Source of the DNA: Bradyrhizobium sp. 138 | Lineage (GTDB): Bacteria; Pseudomonadota; Alphaproteobacteria; Rhizobiales; Xanthobacteraceae | Length of the DNA: 64,000 bases | Assembly: GCF_023074075.1 (NCBI RefSeq) | Contig: NZ_JADPKT010000100.1 | Location: 159,582 to 223,581, forward strand | Direction of reading: 5' to 3' | In this document: one piece after another, positions 40,368 through 48,642 of the stretch | Layout of the letters: every line of letters begins with the position of its first letter | Numbering within the stretch: the first letter of the stretch is position 1 | Position numbers and translations under genes: made by a program | Notes under the pieces: generated by a model | Told to the model about the DNA's origin: nothing | Database searches by the model: none | Seen by the model: only the letters and a program-made list of their open reading frames with translations

Positions 40368-41606
40368 ATGACGACCACACAGCTCTCGGCCGACAATAGG
40401 ACGGCCAACCGCACGGGCCTTTATCTCGCTGTGCTGCAACTGGTGTTCACGCTGGGCTGGACCACCTACGTCATCTACCTGCCGAAACTCGCCGCCGAGG
40501 TCGGCATCGCGCCATCAGCCGTCATCCTCATCCTGATGCTGGATCAGGCGATCTTCACCATTGCCGACACCGCAATGGGCATCGCCGCCGACAAGCTCAC
40601 GCCTTATGTCGGCAGGCTCGGCCTGTACGTCGGGTTCGTCACCGCGATCTCCTGCGCCGCGTTCGTGGCGCTGCCCTTCGTCGCCGGAGCCGGTGCGGCC
40701 GCGCAGGGCTGGTTCATCGCACTGATCGTGGTCTGGTCGGTCACGTCCTCCGCGCTGCGCGCGCCGCCGCTGACCTTGCTCGGCAAGTATCGCGCCAAGC
40801 CGCAGGTGCCATTCCTCGCGGCGCTGGCGATGCTCGGCTACGGCGTCGCGGGCGCGGTCTCGCCCTATCTCGGCGTCGTGCTGCGCGAGCACGATGCGCG
40901 CTTGCCGTTCGTGATCTCCAGCGTCGTGCTGCTGCTGACGGCGCTCGGCCTGTCGCGGATCGAGCATGCCGAGGCGCGCGAGACCTCGCCGCCGCCAGCC
41001 GAGCCGGCAAAACCGCTCGGTCTCGTTCCGATCGCCTTCATCGTCGCGATGGTCGCGCTCGCACTCGGCTACCAGTTGCACTTTGCCATGAATAGCACGC
41101 CATCCTACTTGCGGTTCGCCGGCCCCGATGAATTGCCATGGCTGATGCCGGTGTTCTGGATCGGCTTCAACATCGCGATGTTTCCGGCGAGCCTCGTCGT
41201 GAAGCATCGCGGCGGCCTGATCGTCATGGGCGCCGCCGGATTGCTCGGCGCGGTCGCGATCGCGGCGGCGGAGCTTGCCGGCAGCCTCAACACGCTGATC
41301 GTGGCGCAGTTTCTTGCCGGCGCCGCGTGGGGCTGCATGCTGATGAGCGCGATCTCGGCTGCGCTCGCGATCGGTTCGACCGGCGCGGAAGGCAAGGTCA
41401 CCGGCCTCGTTTTCTCGGCACTCGCGCTCGGCACCTTCGCGCGCATGGCGGCGGTCGCCGGCGGTCTGCAGAAGATGCCCGAATACGCACCGCTGCTGCA
41501 TTGGGCCCCGGTCGCTTGCTGGTCGGTGGCAGGTGCGGGCCTGCTGGTGATCGCGGCGGCGCGGCTACAGGGCGATGCTCACGTCAGGGCTTCGGCGGGT
41601 GGATGA
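40368..41606 (+). CDS. Major facilitator superfamily transporter
   Basis: 412 residues with about 11-12 hydrophobic helices, for example LAVLQLVFTLGWTTYVIYL, LYVGFVTAISCAAFVALPFV, PIAFIVAMVALALGYQLHFA and LIVMGAAGLLGAVAIAAAEL. The charged loop between helices 2 and 3 (DTAMGIAADKLTPYVGR) is the degenerate MFS motif. A hydrophilic central loop (SRIEHAEARETSPPPAEPAKP) separates the two six-helix halves. Substrate unknown. Its 3' end overlaps the convergent TPP-enzyme gene by 23 bases. Confidence 0.88.
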   Translation: MTTTQLSADNRTANRTGLYLAVLQLVFTLGWTTYVIYLPKLAAEVGIAPSAVILILMLDQAIFTIADTAMGIAADKLTPYVGRLGLYVGFVTAISCAAFVALPFVAGAGAAAQGWFIALIVVWSVTSSALRAPPLTLLGKYRAKPQVPFLAALAMLGYGVAGAVSPYLGVVLREHDARLPFVISSVVLLLTALGLSRIEHAEARETSPPPAEPAKPLGLVPIAFIVAMVALALGYQLHFAMNSTPSYLRFAGPDELPWLMPVFWIGFNIAMFPASLVVKHRGGLIVMGAAGLLGAVAIAAAELAGSLNTLIVAQFLAGAAWGCMLMSAISAALAIGSTGAEGKVTGLVFSALALGTFARMAAVAGGLQKMPEYAPLLHWAPVACWSVAGAGLLVIAAARLQGDAHVRASAGG

Positions 41607-43212
41607 ACGCCCACGGGCTTACTTCCGAGTCCCTGGTCACCTCGACCGAGATCAGATACGGCCCGCCATGCGCGAGCGCCTTTTCCATCGCCGCCTTGAA
41701 CTGGTCCGGAGCGGTCACGCGCGCCGCAGCCACCCCGAACGATTCCGCGAGCTTGACGAAATCAGGATTGACGAGATCGGACGCCACGACACGGCCGTCA
41801 AAGCGTTCGCGCTGGTCGCGCCGGACGTTGCCGTAGGCGTTGTTGTTGAACACCAGCGTCACCACGCCGATGTTGAACTGCACGGCGGTAGCAAGCTCCT
41901 GCACGCCGAACATGAAGCCGCCGTCGCCGGTGATCGCCACCACGGGCTTATCAGGGTTGGCGACCTTGGCCCCGAGCGCGGTTGGAAAGCCCGAGCCGAG
42001 CGTACCCTGGTAGCCCGAGGTGATGAAGGTGCGCGGTTGGTAAATCGGAAAGCCGTACCAGGAGGCGAAGCCGAACTGCGACAATTCATCGGTGACGATG
42101 GCGTTCGCCGGCAGCACCTCGCGCAGGATGTTGAGATAGGCCATCTGCGGCTGGATGCGTTGGATCTCCGCTTGCGCCGTCGCGGCGGCCTCGCGGATAT
42201 CTCCGCGCCGGCCATGGCTCTTCGCATAGCCGGCCTTCTTCACGGCCGCGACGAGATCGGCCGTTCCGGCCTTGGCATCCGCAACGATGCCTGCATCGAC
42301 GACGACCCTGCGCATCTCGGCCGGATCGATGTCGATGCGAATGGATTTCAGGCCGCTCGGTTGATAGGGCCAGCGGAAGCCGGATGCGGGCAGCTCGGCG
42401 CGCGTGCCGATGGCGATCATCAAATCGGTGTTCGGCCACAGCTTGTAGGCGGCGGCCATGGTCAGGCCGAGCTCGTGCGCGTTGGAGACGATGCCGCGGC
42501 CGCTGCGGAAGGCGACCACGGGCGCATCGATCATCTCGGCGAGTTCGAGGATCTTCTCGCCGGCCTCGATCGCGCCACTGCCGACGAAGATCATCGGCGC
42601 CTTGCTGGTCTTGATCAGCGCCGCCGCCTGCTTCACGAGATCGGGATCGGGTTGCGGCGCGGGCAAGCGCTCCAGCACCTGCGCCGCGGCGGTGTCGGCG
42701 CGCTGGGTGAAGACGTCCCAGGGCATCTCGACCGAGGCGGGGCCGCGCCGGCCCGACATCATCTCCTGGAACGCGCGCGCCACGACCGTCGGCGCGTTGC
42801 CGGGATATTCGATCCGGTCGGCCCATTTCACATAGGTGCGCAAGGTCGCGAGCTGGTCCGGCATCTCGTGCAGATGGCCGCGGCCCTTGCCGAGAAACGG
42901 CGTCGGCACCTGGCCGGTGACGCACAGCACCGGCTCGTTGCAGCCGAACGCGGTGAGCAGCGCGGCGCTGGCATTGAGCACGCCCGGTCCGGGCACCACG
43001 CTGAACACGCCGGGCCTGCCGCTGGAGCGCGCATAGCCGAACGCCATGTAGCCGCAGGCCTGCTCGTGCCGCGCGCCGATCACCTTGAGCTGGGCCTGGT
43101 GGAAGGCATCGAACAGGCCATAGACTTGCGCGCCGGGCAGGCCGAACACGGTGTCGACCCCGTGGGCGACCAGGCCGCTTACGATCGCTTCGCCGCCGGT
43201 GAGGGTGGTCAT
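41584..43212 (-). CDS. Thiamine-pyrophosphate enzyme of the acetolactate synthase/2-oxoacid decarboxylase superfamily
   Basis: 542 residues from the ATG at 43212. The N-terminal domain holds the catalytic Glu in GARHEQACGYMAFGYAR and PGPGVLNASAALLTAF. A central Rossmann-like domain follows (PMIFVGSGAIEAGEKI). The C-terminal TPP motif is ITGDGGFMFG...FNNNAYGN, the GDG-x(about 26)-NN signature. Overall most like acetolactate synthase large subunits, but no small regulatory subunit is nearby. It is the last gene of the minus-strand hpa cluster, so a decarboxylase or lyase acting on an aromatic-derived 2-oxoacid is as likely as valine biosynthesis. It overlaps the convergent MFS gene. Confidence 0.85.
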   Translation of the reverse strand: MTTLTGGEAIVSGLVAHGVDTVFGLPGAQVYGLFDAFHQAQLKVIGARHEQACGYMAFGYARSSGRPGVFSVVPGPGVLNASAALLTAFGCNEPVLCVTGQVPTPFLGKGRGHLHEMPDQLATLRTYVKWADRIEYPGNAPTVVARAFQEMMSGRRGPASVEMPWDVFTQRADTAAAQVLERLPAPQPDPDLVKQAAALIKTSKAPMIFVGSGAIEAGEKILELAEMIDAPVVAFRSGRGIVSNAHELGLTMAAAYKLWPNTDLMIAIGTRAELPASGFRWPYQPSGLKSIRIDIDPAEMRRVVVDAGIVADAKAGTADLVAAVKKAGYAKSHGRRGDIREAAATAQAEIQRIQPQMAYLNILREVLPANAIVTDELSQFGFASWYGFPIYQPRTFITSGYQGTLGSGFPTALGAKVANPDKPVVAITGDGGFMFGVQELATAVQFNIGVVTLVFNNNAYGNVRRDQRERFDGRVVASDLVNPDFVKLAESFGVAAARVTAPDQFKAAMEKALAHGGPYLISVEVTRDSEVSPWAFIHPPKP

Positions 43213-43237
43213 TTGGCTATTCCACTTCGCTTGTTGG

Positions 43238-44107
43238 TCAGGCTTCGTCGACGACACCGTTGCGCAAGAGCCCAATGCCCTCGGCCTCGACCTCGACGAC
43301 GTCGCCGGGCTTCAGGTAACGCGGCGGATCGAACCTGGCACCGGCGCCGGTCGGCGTGCCCGTGACGATGATATCGCCGGGGACGAGGGTTGCGAAGGTG
43401 GAGATATAGTTGATGAGATAGCGGAACGGAAACATCAACCGGCTGGTGCGATCGTCCTGCCTGAGCTCGCCGTTGACATGCGTGGTGAGCCTGACGTCCG
43501 CGATCTGCGATTCCCGCATGTAGGGCACCAGCCATGGACCGAGGCTGCCGCTGGAATCGAAGTTCTTGCCCTGCGTCACGTTGAACTTGGCGTGGCGCAG
43601 CCAATCGCGCACCGAGCCTTCGTTGCAGAGCGTGAGCGCGGCGATGTGATCGAGCGCTGCGCCCTCCGGAATGTGCCGGCCCTGCTTGCCGATCACCAGC
43701 ACGATCTCGCCCTCATAGTCGAGCTGGCTTGACGCACGCGGGCGCACCAGCGGCGTGTCGTGGCCGACGAAGGAGCGGGGTGAGCGCATGAACATGCTCG
43801 GATATTTCGGCGCGTCCTGGCCATCCCTGTACTCGGCATTACGGTCGGGATAGTTGACGCCGATGCAGATGATCTTCTCCGGGGCCGGCACCGGCGGCAG
43901 CCAGGTGATGTCACTGAGCGCGTGATCCGGCGTGCGGCTGGCGGCTTCTTCCGCGAGGCTCACGAGCTTGCCGGCTGTGATCACTTCCCGCAGCGTTGGA
44001 TAATCCTTCGCATAGCGCTTGGAGAGATCGACGATGCCCCTCTCTAGGACGGCGCCGTAGCTGACATCACCCTTGACGGCATAGGTGGCGAGGCGAGGGA
44101 GCTTCAT
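43238..44107 (-). CDS. Fumarylacetoacetate hydrolase family protein, HpaG-like decarboxylase/isomerase candidate
   Basis: 289 residues. FAH-fold metal-site motifs are present: ICIGVNYPDRNAE (about 81-93), SQLDYEGEIVLVIGK with the Glu ligands (about 127-141), FDSSGSLGPWLVP and the substrate loop GDIIVTGTPTGAGA. In HPA catabolism the FAH-type HpaG decarboxylates 5-oxo-pent-3-ene-1,2,5-tricarboxylate and isomerises the product. The classical HpaG is a tandem duplication of about 430 residues or two proteins; here only one single-domain copy is seen. It lies 3 bases after hpaD, supporting the pathway role. Another FAH hydrolase is possible. Confidence 0.82.
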   Translation of the reverse strand: MKLPRLATYAVKGDVSYGAVLERGIVDLSKRYAKDYPTLREVITAGKLVSLAEEAASRTPDHALSDITWLPPVPAPEKIICIGVNYPDRNAEYRDGQDAPKYPSMFMRSPRSFVGHDTPLVRPRASSQLDYEGEIVLVIGKQGRHIPEGAALDHIAALTLCNEGSVRDWLRHAKFNVTQGKNFDSSGSLGPWLVPYMRESQIADVRLTTHVNGELRQDDRTSRLMFPFRYLINYISTFATLVPGDIIVTGTPTGAGARFDPPRYLKPGDVVEVEAEGIGLLRNGVVDEA

Positions 44108-44110
44108 CGC

Positions 44111-45094
44111 TCAATCCGCCACCAGCACGTCGGCCACGAACTTCGGCTCACGCACGGCTTGGCCGGTGAACGGCGAGCCCTGCTCGAACCAGGAGCGCGG
44201 GGCAGGGGCACCCCACAGCGTCTGGCGGCGCGGATCGCGCAGCGACCAGCGCAGCGGCTCGTGGTCGTGATCCCCGGTGAAGTAGTCGCTGGTGTAGAGT
44301 TCGAGCCGGTGTCCGTCGGGGTCGCGGACATAGAGAAAGAACGCATTCGAGATGCCGTGGCGTCCGGGGCCGCGCTCGATGTTCTTGACGAAGCCTTGCG
44401 AAGCCATGACGTCGCAGAGATGGATGATGTTCATCGCCGTCGGCGTCCAATAGGCGAAATGGTGCAGCCGCGGGCCCTTGCCATTGGTGATCGCGAAGTC
44501 GTGGACATTGCCCTTGCGATGCATCCAGGCGGCAGCGATGCGCCCGTTCGGTCCGTCCTCCTCGGCATATTCGGTGAGGCGAAAACCGAGTCGGGCGTAG
44601 AACTCCACGGTGTCCTGCACCTCGGCGGCGAAGACGTTGAAATGATCGAGCCGCTGCGGATGGCAGCCCCGATAGAGGTCGTAACGGCGGAGCAGGTGCG
44701 GCCGGCGATCCATCGATGCGTACAGCTCGATCTGGAAGCCGAAGGGGTCGGTGAATTGCAGGGTGCGGCCCTGGAACGGCTGATCGACGAAGGCGTAAGC
44801 GAGACCGTTCTCGGAGAGGAACGCGGCGGCCTTGTCGAGATCCCCGTCGTTGCCGACCTTGAAGCCCAGCCGCGCGCAGGCCGGCGCGGCCGCTTTCCGC
44901 AGCACCAGCGAGTGATGCTGGTGCTCCTCGGCGGCGCGCAAGTACACGATCTTGTCGTCGGCATCCTCGACATGCAGGCCGACGATGGTCTCGTAGAACT
45001 CGCGGCTCAGCTTCAAATCGGTCACGTCGAGCACGACGTGGCTGGAACGGATGATGTTGAACGGCGGCTCGAAGATATGCTGCGGTACGGGCAT
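44111..45094 (-). CDS. hpaD: 3,4-dihydroxyphenylacetate 2,3-dioxygenase (VOC/type I extradiol)
   Basis: 327 residues with two VOC domains. The iron ligands of the Brevibacterium-type enzyme are matched: His151 in RLDHFNVF, His211 or His212 in RLHHFAYW and Glu265 in HRLELYTSD. The acid-base His198 is in NVHDFAI. Residues RGPGRHGISNAFFLYVRDPDG close the active site. It cleaves homoprotocatechuate to 5-carboxymethyl-2-hydroxymuconate semialdehyde. This is the VOC-type HpaD, not the LigB-type of enteric bacteria. Start MPVPQHIFEPPFNIIRSSHV. Confidence 0.92.
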   Translation of the reverse strand: MPVPQHIFEPPFNIIRSSHVVLDVTDLKLSREFYETIVGLHVEDADDKIVYLRAAEEHQHHSLVLRKAAAPACARLGFKVGNDGDLDKAAAFLSENGLAYAFVDQPFQGRTLQFTDPFGFQIELYASMDRRPHLLRRYDLYRGCHPQRLDHFNVFAAEVQDTVEFYARLGFRLTEYAEEDGPNGRIAAAWMHRKGNVHDFAITNGKGPRLHHFAYWTPTAMNIIHLCDVMASQGFVKNIERGPGRHGISNAFFLYVRDPDGHRLELYTSDYFTGDHDHEPLRWSLRDPRRQTLWGAPAPRSWFEQGSPFTGQAVREPKFVADVLVAD

Positions 45095-45117
45095 TGGCGT
45101 TTTCCCCGGAAAAACGA

Positions 45118-46656
45118 TCAGATTCCCAGCTTCTGAATCTTGTTCGTGCCCCGCGCCAGCGAGACGTGCTTGGTTTCCATGTAGAAGTCGAACGAATAAT
45201 CGCCGCCATCGCGGCCGATGCCGCTCGCCTTCATGCCGCCGAACGGCGTCGGCAGATGGCGGACGTTCTCCGAGTTCAGCCAGATCATGCCGGCCTCCAG
45301 CGCGTCCGCAACGCGCAGCGCGCGGCCGACATCGTTGGTCCAGACATAGCCGGTCAGGCCATAGCGGATGTCGTTGGCGATCTCGATCGCATCGGCCTCG
45401 TCCTTGAACGGCAGCACGGTGAGGAAGGGGCCGAACACCTCCTCCTGCGCAATGCGCATCTTGCCGTGCGCGCCGGTGACCAGCGTGGGCTCGACATAAT
45501 GTCCGCCGCCCGGGCCGTCATGCGCCTTGCCGCCGACCGCGATCGTCGCGCCGTCCTGGCGCGCGACGTCGAAATAGGAGCAGACCTTCGCCAGATGCCG
45601 CTCGTGGATCAACGGCCCGATCTCGGTGGCGGGATCGAGGGGATGGCCGATCCTGAGCGCCTTCACGCGCGCGGTGAGCTTCTCCGTGAACTTGTCGGCA
45701 ATGCTGGCCTGAACCAAAAGGCGGCTCGATGATGTGCAGCGCTCGCCGTTGAGCGAGTAGATCATGAACACGACGGCATCGAGCGCGCGGTCGAGATCGG
45801 CGTCGTCGAACACGATCACCGGGTTCTTGCCGCCGAGCTCGAAATGCACGCGCTTCAAGGTCGGCGCGCCCTGTTTCATGATGGCCGAGCCGGTCGCGCT
45901 CTCGCCGACGAATCCGATTGCCTTGATCGCGGGATGCTCGGTCAGTGCCTTGCCGGCCTCCTCGCCGAAGCCGTGGACAGTGTTGAGCACGCCGTCGGGA
46001 ATGCCGGCCTGCTTGGCCAGCTTCGACAGGATATCCGCGGTCACCGGCGACCATTCGGCCGGCTTGTGCACGACGGTGCAGCCGGCGGCGAGGGCGGGAG
46101 CGATCTTCCAGGTCGAGAGCATGAACGGCGTGTTCCACGGCGTGATCACGCCGACGGGGCCGATCGGCACCCGCGTCGAGATATTCCAGTGCTCGTCGCT
46201 CGGCGTATTGAGGCCGTCGCGGGCCTCCGCGCATTTGTCGGCAAAGAAGCGGAAATTCTCGGCGGCACGGATCGCGGCCTTGGCCATGAAGCGATAGGCC
46301 TGCCCGGTGTCGATGCATTCGAGCACCGCGATGTCCTCGGCATTGTCCTCGATGGCGTCGGCCACGCGATGCAGCAGCTTCTTCCGCATCGCCGGGGCCA
46401 TGTCGCGCCAGGATTTAAAGGCAAGCGCAGCGGCCGTTGCGGCGCGGTCGATGTCTTCGGCGGTGCCGCGCGCGACGCTGGCGAGCACAGCGCCATCGAC
46501 AGGCGACTTGGTCTCGAACGTCTCGCTCGAGATCGAGGCAACGGTCTTGCCGTCGATCATGTGACCGATGCCATCGATGCGCAGCTTCTTTAAGAGCGGC
46601 GCGACGCGGTCGCGATTGGCCTGGAACACATCGGCTTTCGGGGTGGGCTTATCCAT
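45118..46656 (-). CDS. hpaE: 5-carboxymethyl-2-hydroxymuconate semialdehyde dehydrogenase
   Basis: 512 residues, ALDH superfamily. It has catalytic Cys307 in LNGERCTSSSRLL, general-base Glu273 in HFELGGKNPV, and ITPWNTPFMLSTWK for the cofactor pocket. Downstream conserved parts are IAQEEVFGPFLTVLPF and the family-specific GGMKASGIGRDGGDYSFDFYMETKHVS (its middle at about 480-498). It oxidises the HpaD product with NAD. The 3' end is 24 bases from the hpaD start and the 5' end overlaps hpaF by 8 bases. The N-terminal extension of about 30 residues before the ALDH core is longer than usual. Confidence 0.92.
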   Translation of the reverse strand: MDKPTPKADVFQANRDRVAPLLKKLRIDGIGHMIDGKTVASISSETFETKSPVDGAVLASVARGTAEDIDRAATAAALAFKSWRDMAPAMRKKLLHRVADAIEDNAEDIAVLECIDTGQAYRFMAKAAIRAAENFRFFADKCAEARDGLNTPSDEHWNISTRVPIGPVGVITPWNTPFMLSTWKIAPALAAGCTVVHKPAEWSPVTADILSKLAKQAGIPDGVLNTVHGFGEEAGKALTEHPAIKAIGFVGESATGSAIMKQGAPTLKRVHFELGGKNPVIVFDDADLDRALDAVVFMIYSLNGERCTSSSRLLVQASIADKFTEKLTARVKALRIGHPLDPATEIGPLIHERHLAKVCSYFDVARQDGATIAVGGKAHDGPGGGHYVEPTLVTGAHGKMRIAQEEVFGPFLTVLPFKDEADAIEIANDIRYGLTGYVWTNDVGRALRVADALEAGMIWLNSENVRHLPTPFGGMKASGIGRDGGDYSFDFYMETKHVSLARGTNKIQKLGI

Positions 46657-47047
46657 TTGCGGCTTCCGCTTTCAGAGCGTCGTGGATGTTGTTCCGCTTC
46701 CAGCTCGTGTCCTTGTCGTTGATCTGCATGTCGAACGACAAAGCGAACTTGCCGGCAGCGAAGACGGGATCGAGATGCTTTGAAAGTGCCTGGAAGACAT
46801 GCTCGCCGGCCTTCTGGCGCGTCGTGAGATCGCGGCCCTCGCCGATGCGCAGCACCATGTCGAGGAAACCGTAGTCCTGCCGCGCGTCCGCGATCGCATA
46901 ATGCTCGCAGCGGATGGCGCGAACGCGAATGCCGCCGAGCGGGAAGATGTCGGTTTCGATCGCCGCCTTGCGCACGACTTCGCACACCAGCTTCATATCG
47001 AGACGACCGTCCAGATTGGCCGAATATTCGATCGTGAAATGCGGCAT
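46649..47047 (-). CDS. hpaF: 5-carboxymethyl-2-hydroxymuconate delta-isomerase
   Basis: 132 residues, tautomerase (4-oxalocrotonate tautomerase-like CHMI) fold. Pro2, which becomes the N-terminal catalytic proline after methionine removal, begins MPHFTIEYSANLDG. A conserved GGIRVRAIRCEHYAIADARQD segment (seen at about 38-58) carries the arginines, and FLDMVLRIGEGRD follows. It shifts the double bond in 5-carboxymethyl-2-hydroxymuconate. Overlaps hpaE by 8 bases. The C-terminus (KRNNIHDALKAEAANG) is standard. Confidence 0.9.
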   Translation of the reverse strand: MPHFTIEYSANLDGRLDMKLVCEVVRKAAIETDIFPLGGIRVRAIRCEHYAIADARQDYGFLDMVLRIGEGRDLTTRQKAGEHVFQALSKHLDPVFAAGKFALSFDMQINDKDTSWKRNNIHDALKAEAANG

Positions 47048-47077
47048 CGCGGTTTCACTCCCTGTCTTCTTGTTCGC

Positions 47078-47884
47078 CTAAGCGAAGTAGCAGCTGACCG
47101 AGCCGTAGGCGCCATAATCGGCCTGAATTGTGTCGCCCTTGCGGGTCTCGATCGGGCGGATGAAGGAGCCCGCGAGCACGACCTGACCGGGCTCCAGCGC
47201 TAGCCCAAGTGGCGCGATCTTGTTGGCAAGCCAGGCGACGGCAGTGGCGGGATGATTGAGCACGCCGGCGGCAAGGCCGGTCTCCTCAAGCTGGCCGTTC
47301 CTGAAGCAGAGCGCGCCGATCCAGCGCAGATCGGCGTCCAGCGGTCGGATCGGCCGCCCGCCGAGCACGATGCCGGCGTTCGCTGCATTGTCGGCGATGG
47401 TGTCGAAGATCTTCCGGGTCGCCTTGGTGCTGGGATCGACGCGTTCGATCCGTGTGTCCAAAATCTCCAGCGCCGGCACGACGAAGTCGGTGGCGTTGAG
47501 CACGTCGAACAGCGTGCAGTTGGGTCCTGACAGGCGCTTGCTCATGACGAAGGCGAGCTCGGCTTCGACGCGCGTCGCGATGAAGCGCTCGGTCGGCACG
47601 ATCCCGCCATCGGCGAAGAACATGTCGTCGAGCAGCACGCCGGAATCCGGCTCATCGATATTGAGCGCACTCTGCATCGCCTTCGAAGTCAGGCCGATCT
47701 TGTGGCCTTTGACGATGCGCCCCTCGGCGATCTTGACGTCGACCCAGGCCTTCTGAATCGCGTAGGCATCGGCGATGGTGATGTCAGGGAAATCCTGCGA
47801 GAGCTGGCGAATCTGGGTGCGGGTCTTCTCCGCCTGGTGCAGACGCCTCGCGCAAGCTTGGATATCGTCGTTGGAAAGCGCCAT
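47078..47884 (-). CDS. hpaH: 2-oxo-hept-4-ene-1,7-dioate hydratase
   Basis: 268 residues from the ATG at 47884; an upstream start would add nine residues without homology. A member of the FAH-fold hydratase/decarboxylase group. It shows GHKIGLTSKAMQ (about 57-68), the acidic pair in DMFFADGGIV and EAELAFVMSKRL, and the C-terminal GSFIRPIETRKGDTIQADYG (about 238-257). It hydrates the alkene of the meta-cleavage product before aldol cleavage. First gene of the minus-strand hpa operon, with the divergent hpaR and an operator-like palindrome immediately upstream. Confidence 0.9.
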   Translation of the reverse strand: MALSNDDIQACARRLHQAEKTRTQIRQLSQDFPDITIADAYAIQKAWVDVKIAEGRIVKGHKIGLTSKAMQSALNIDEPDSGVLLDDMFFADGGIVPTERFIATRVEAELAFVMSKRLSGPNCTLFDVLNATDFVVPALEILDTRIERVDPSTKATRKIFDTIADNAANAGIVLGGRPIRPLDADLRWIGALCFRNGQLEETGLAAGVLNHPATAVAWLANKIAPLGLALEPGQVVLAGSFIRPIETRKGDTIQADYGAYGSVSCYFA

Positions 47885-47916
47885 TTGCGATCTTACAAAT
47901 TGGGGTGCCAAGAAAT

Positions 47917-47932
47917 ACTTAACAAGTTAAGT
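47917..47932. promoter_or_regulatory. HpaR-type operator between hpaH and hpaR
   Basis: ACTTAAC-AA-GTTAAGT has perfect 7-base arms and a 2-base centre, 33 bases before the hpaH start and 64 before hpaR. MarR-family repressors bind palindromes of this size in divergent promoters, so autorepression and control of the hpa operon are inferred. Confidence 0.7.
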
Positions 47933-47995
47933 GAATGCGTCAAACACAATTTCGGCTTGCTGCACTGCAAACGTTTTGCGGCTTGAAAGGGCGTC

Positions 47996-48526
47996 ATGAC
48001 GAAGAAATCTGCTGATCCCGCCAACGGAGGCGCGCCTGCCGCAGGATCTGCAGCAAGACAGGTGCCGATGCGCGATTTCTCGCGCTCGCTGCCGATGTCG
48101 CTGCTGCGGGCACGGGAAGCGGTGATGCGGCAGTTCCGTCCCTCGCTGCGCGAGCACGGCTTGACCGAGCAGCAATGGCGCATCCTGCGCGCGCTGGCGG
48201 CGATCGAAGCGGTCGAGGTCACGGAACTCGCGCGCACCGCGTTCCTGCTCGGGCCGAGCCTGTCGCGCATCCTGCGCGACCTCGAGGCGCGCAATCTGAT
48301 CGAGCGCAGGATCGCGAAAGCGGACCAGCGCCGCAGCATGGTCTCGATCTCGAAAGAGGGGGTGAAGCTGATGGCCTCGGTGGCGCCGAATTCGGAGGCG
48401 ATCTATGCCGAGATCACGCGGCGCTTTGGCGCGCGCAAGCTCGCCGAATTGCAGGACATGTTAGGTGCGCTCGAACAGAGTCTCGCAGGGCTGGGTACAG
48501 GCGAGGAGGCAAGTGCCGAGGAGTGA
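47996..48526 (+). CDS. hpaR: MarR-family regulator of homoprotocatechuate degradation
   Basis: 176 residues with a winged-helix domain (about 50-140): LREHGLTEQQWRILRALA, the recognition helix ARTAFLLGPSLSRILRDLE, and the wing RRIAKADQRRSMVSISKEG. The N-terminal 30 residues (MTKKSADPANGGAPAAGSAA) are a disordered extension relative to E. coli HpaR. Divergent to hpaH, with a likely operator between them. Expected to repress the operon until homoprotocatechuate or its precursor binds. Confidence 0.88.
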   Translation: MTKKSADPANGGAPAAGSAARQVPMRDFSRSLPMSLLRAREAVMRQFRPSLREHGLTEQQWRILRALAAIEAVEVTELARTAFLLGPSLSRILRDLEARNLIERRIAKADQRRSMVSISKEGVKLMASVAPNSEAIYAEITRRFGARKLAELQDMLGALEQSLAGLGTGEEASAEE

Positions 48527-48642
48527 ACCCAGATATGCGCGGGTGCGCGGCCGAGAGCCATGGACATTCACGGTTTTTTTCGCTCAAAGTGCGGCCCAAC
48601 CCGATCCGCGGCGAATGAGAGCAACAGGGAAGGAAAGGCAAC

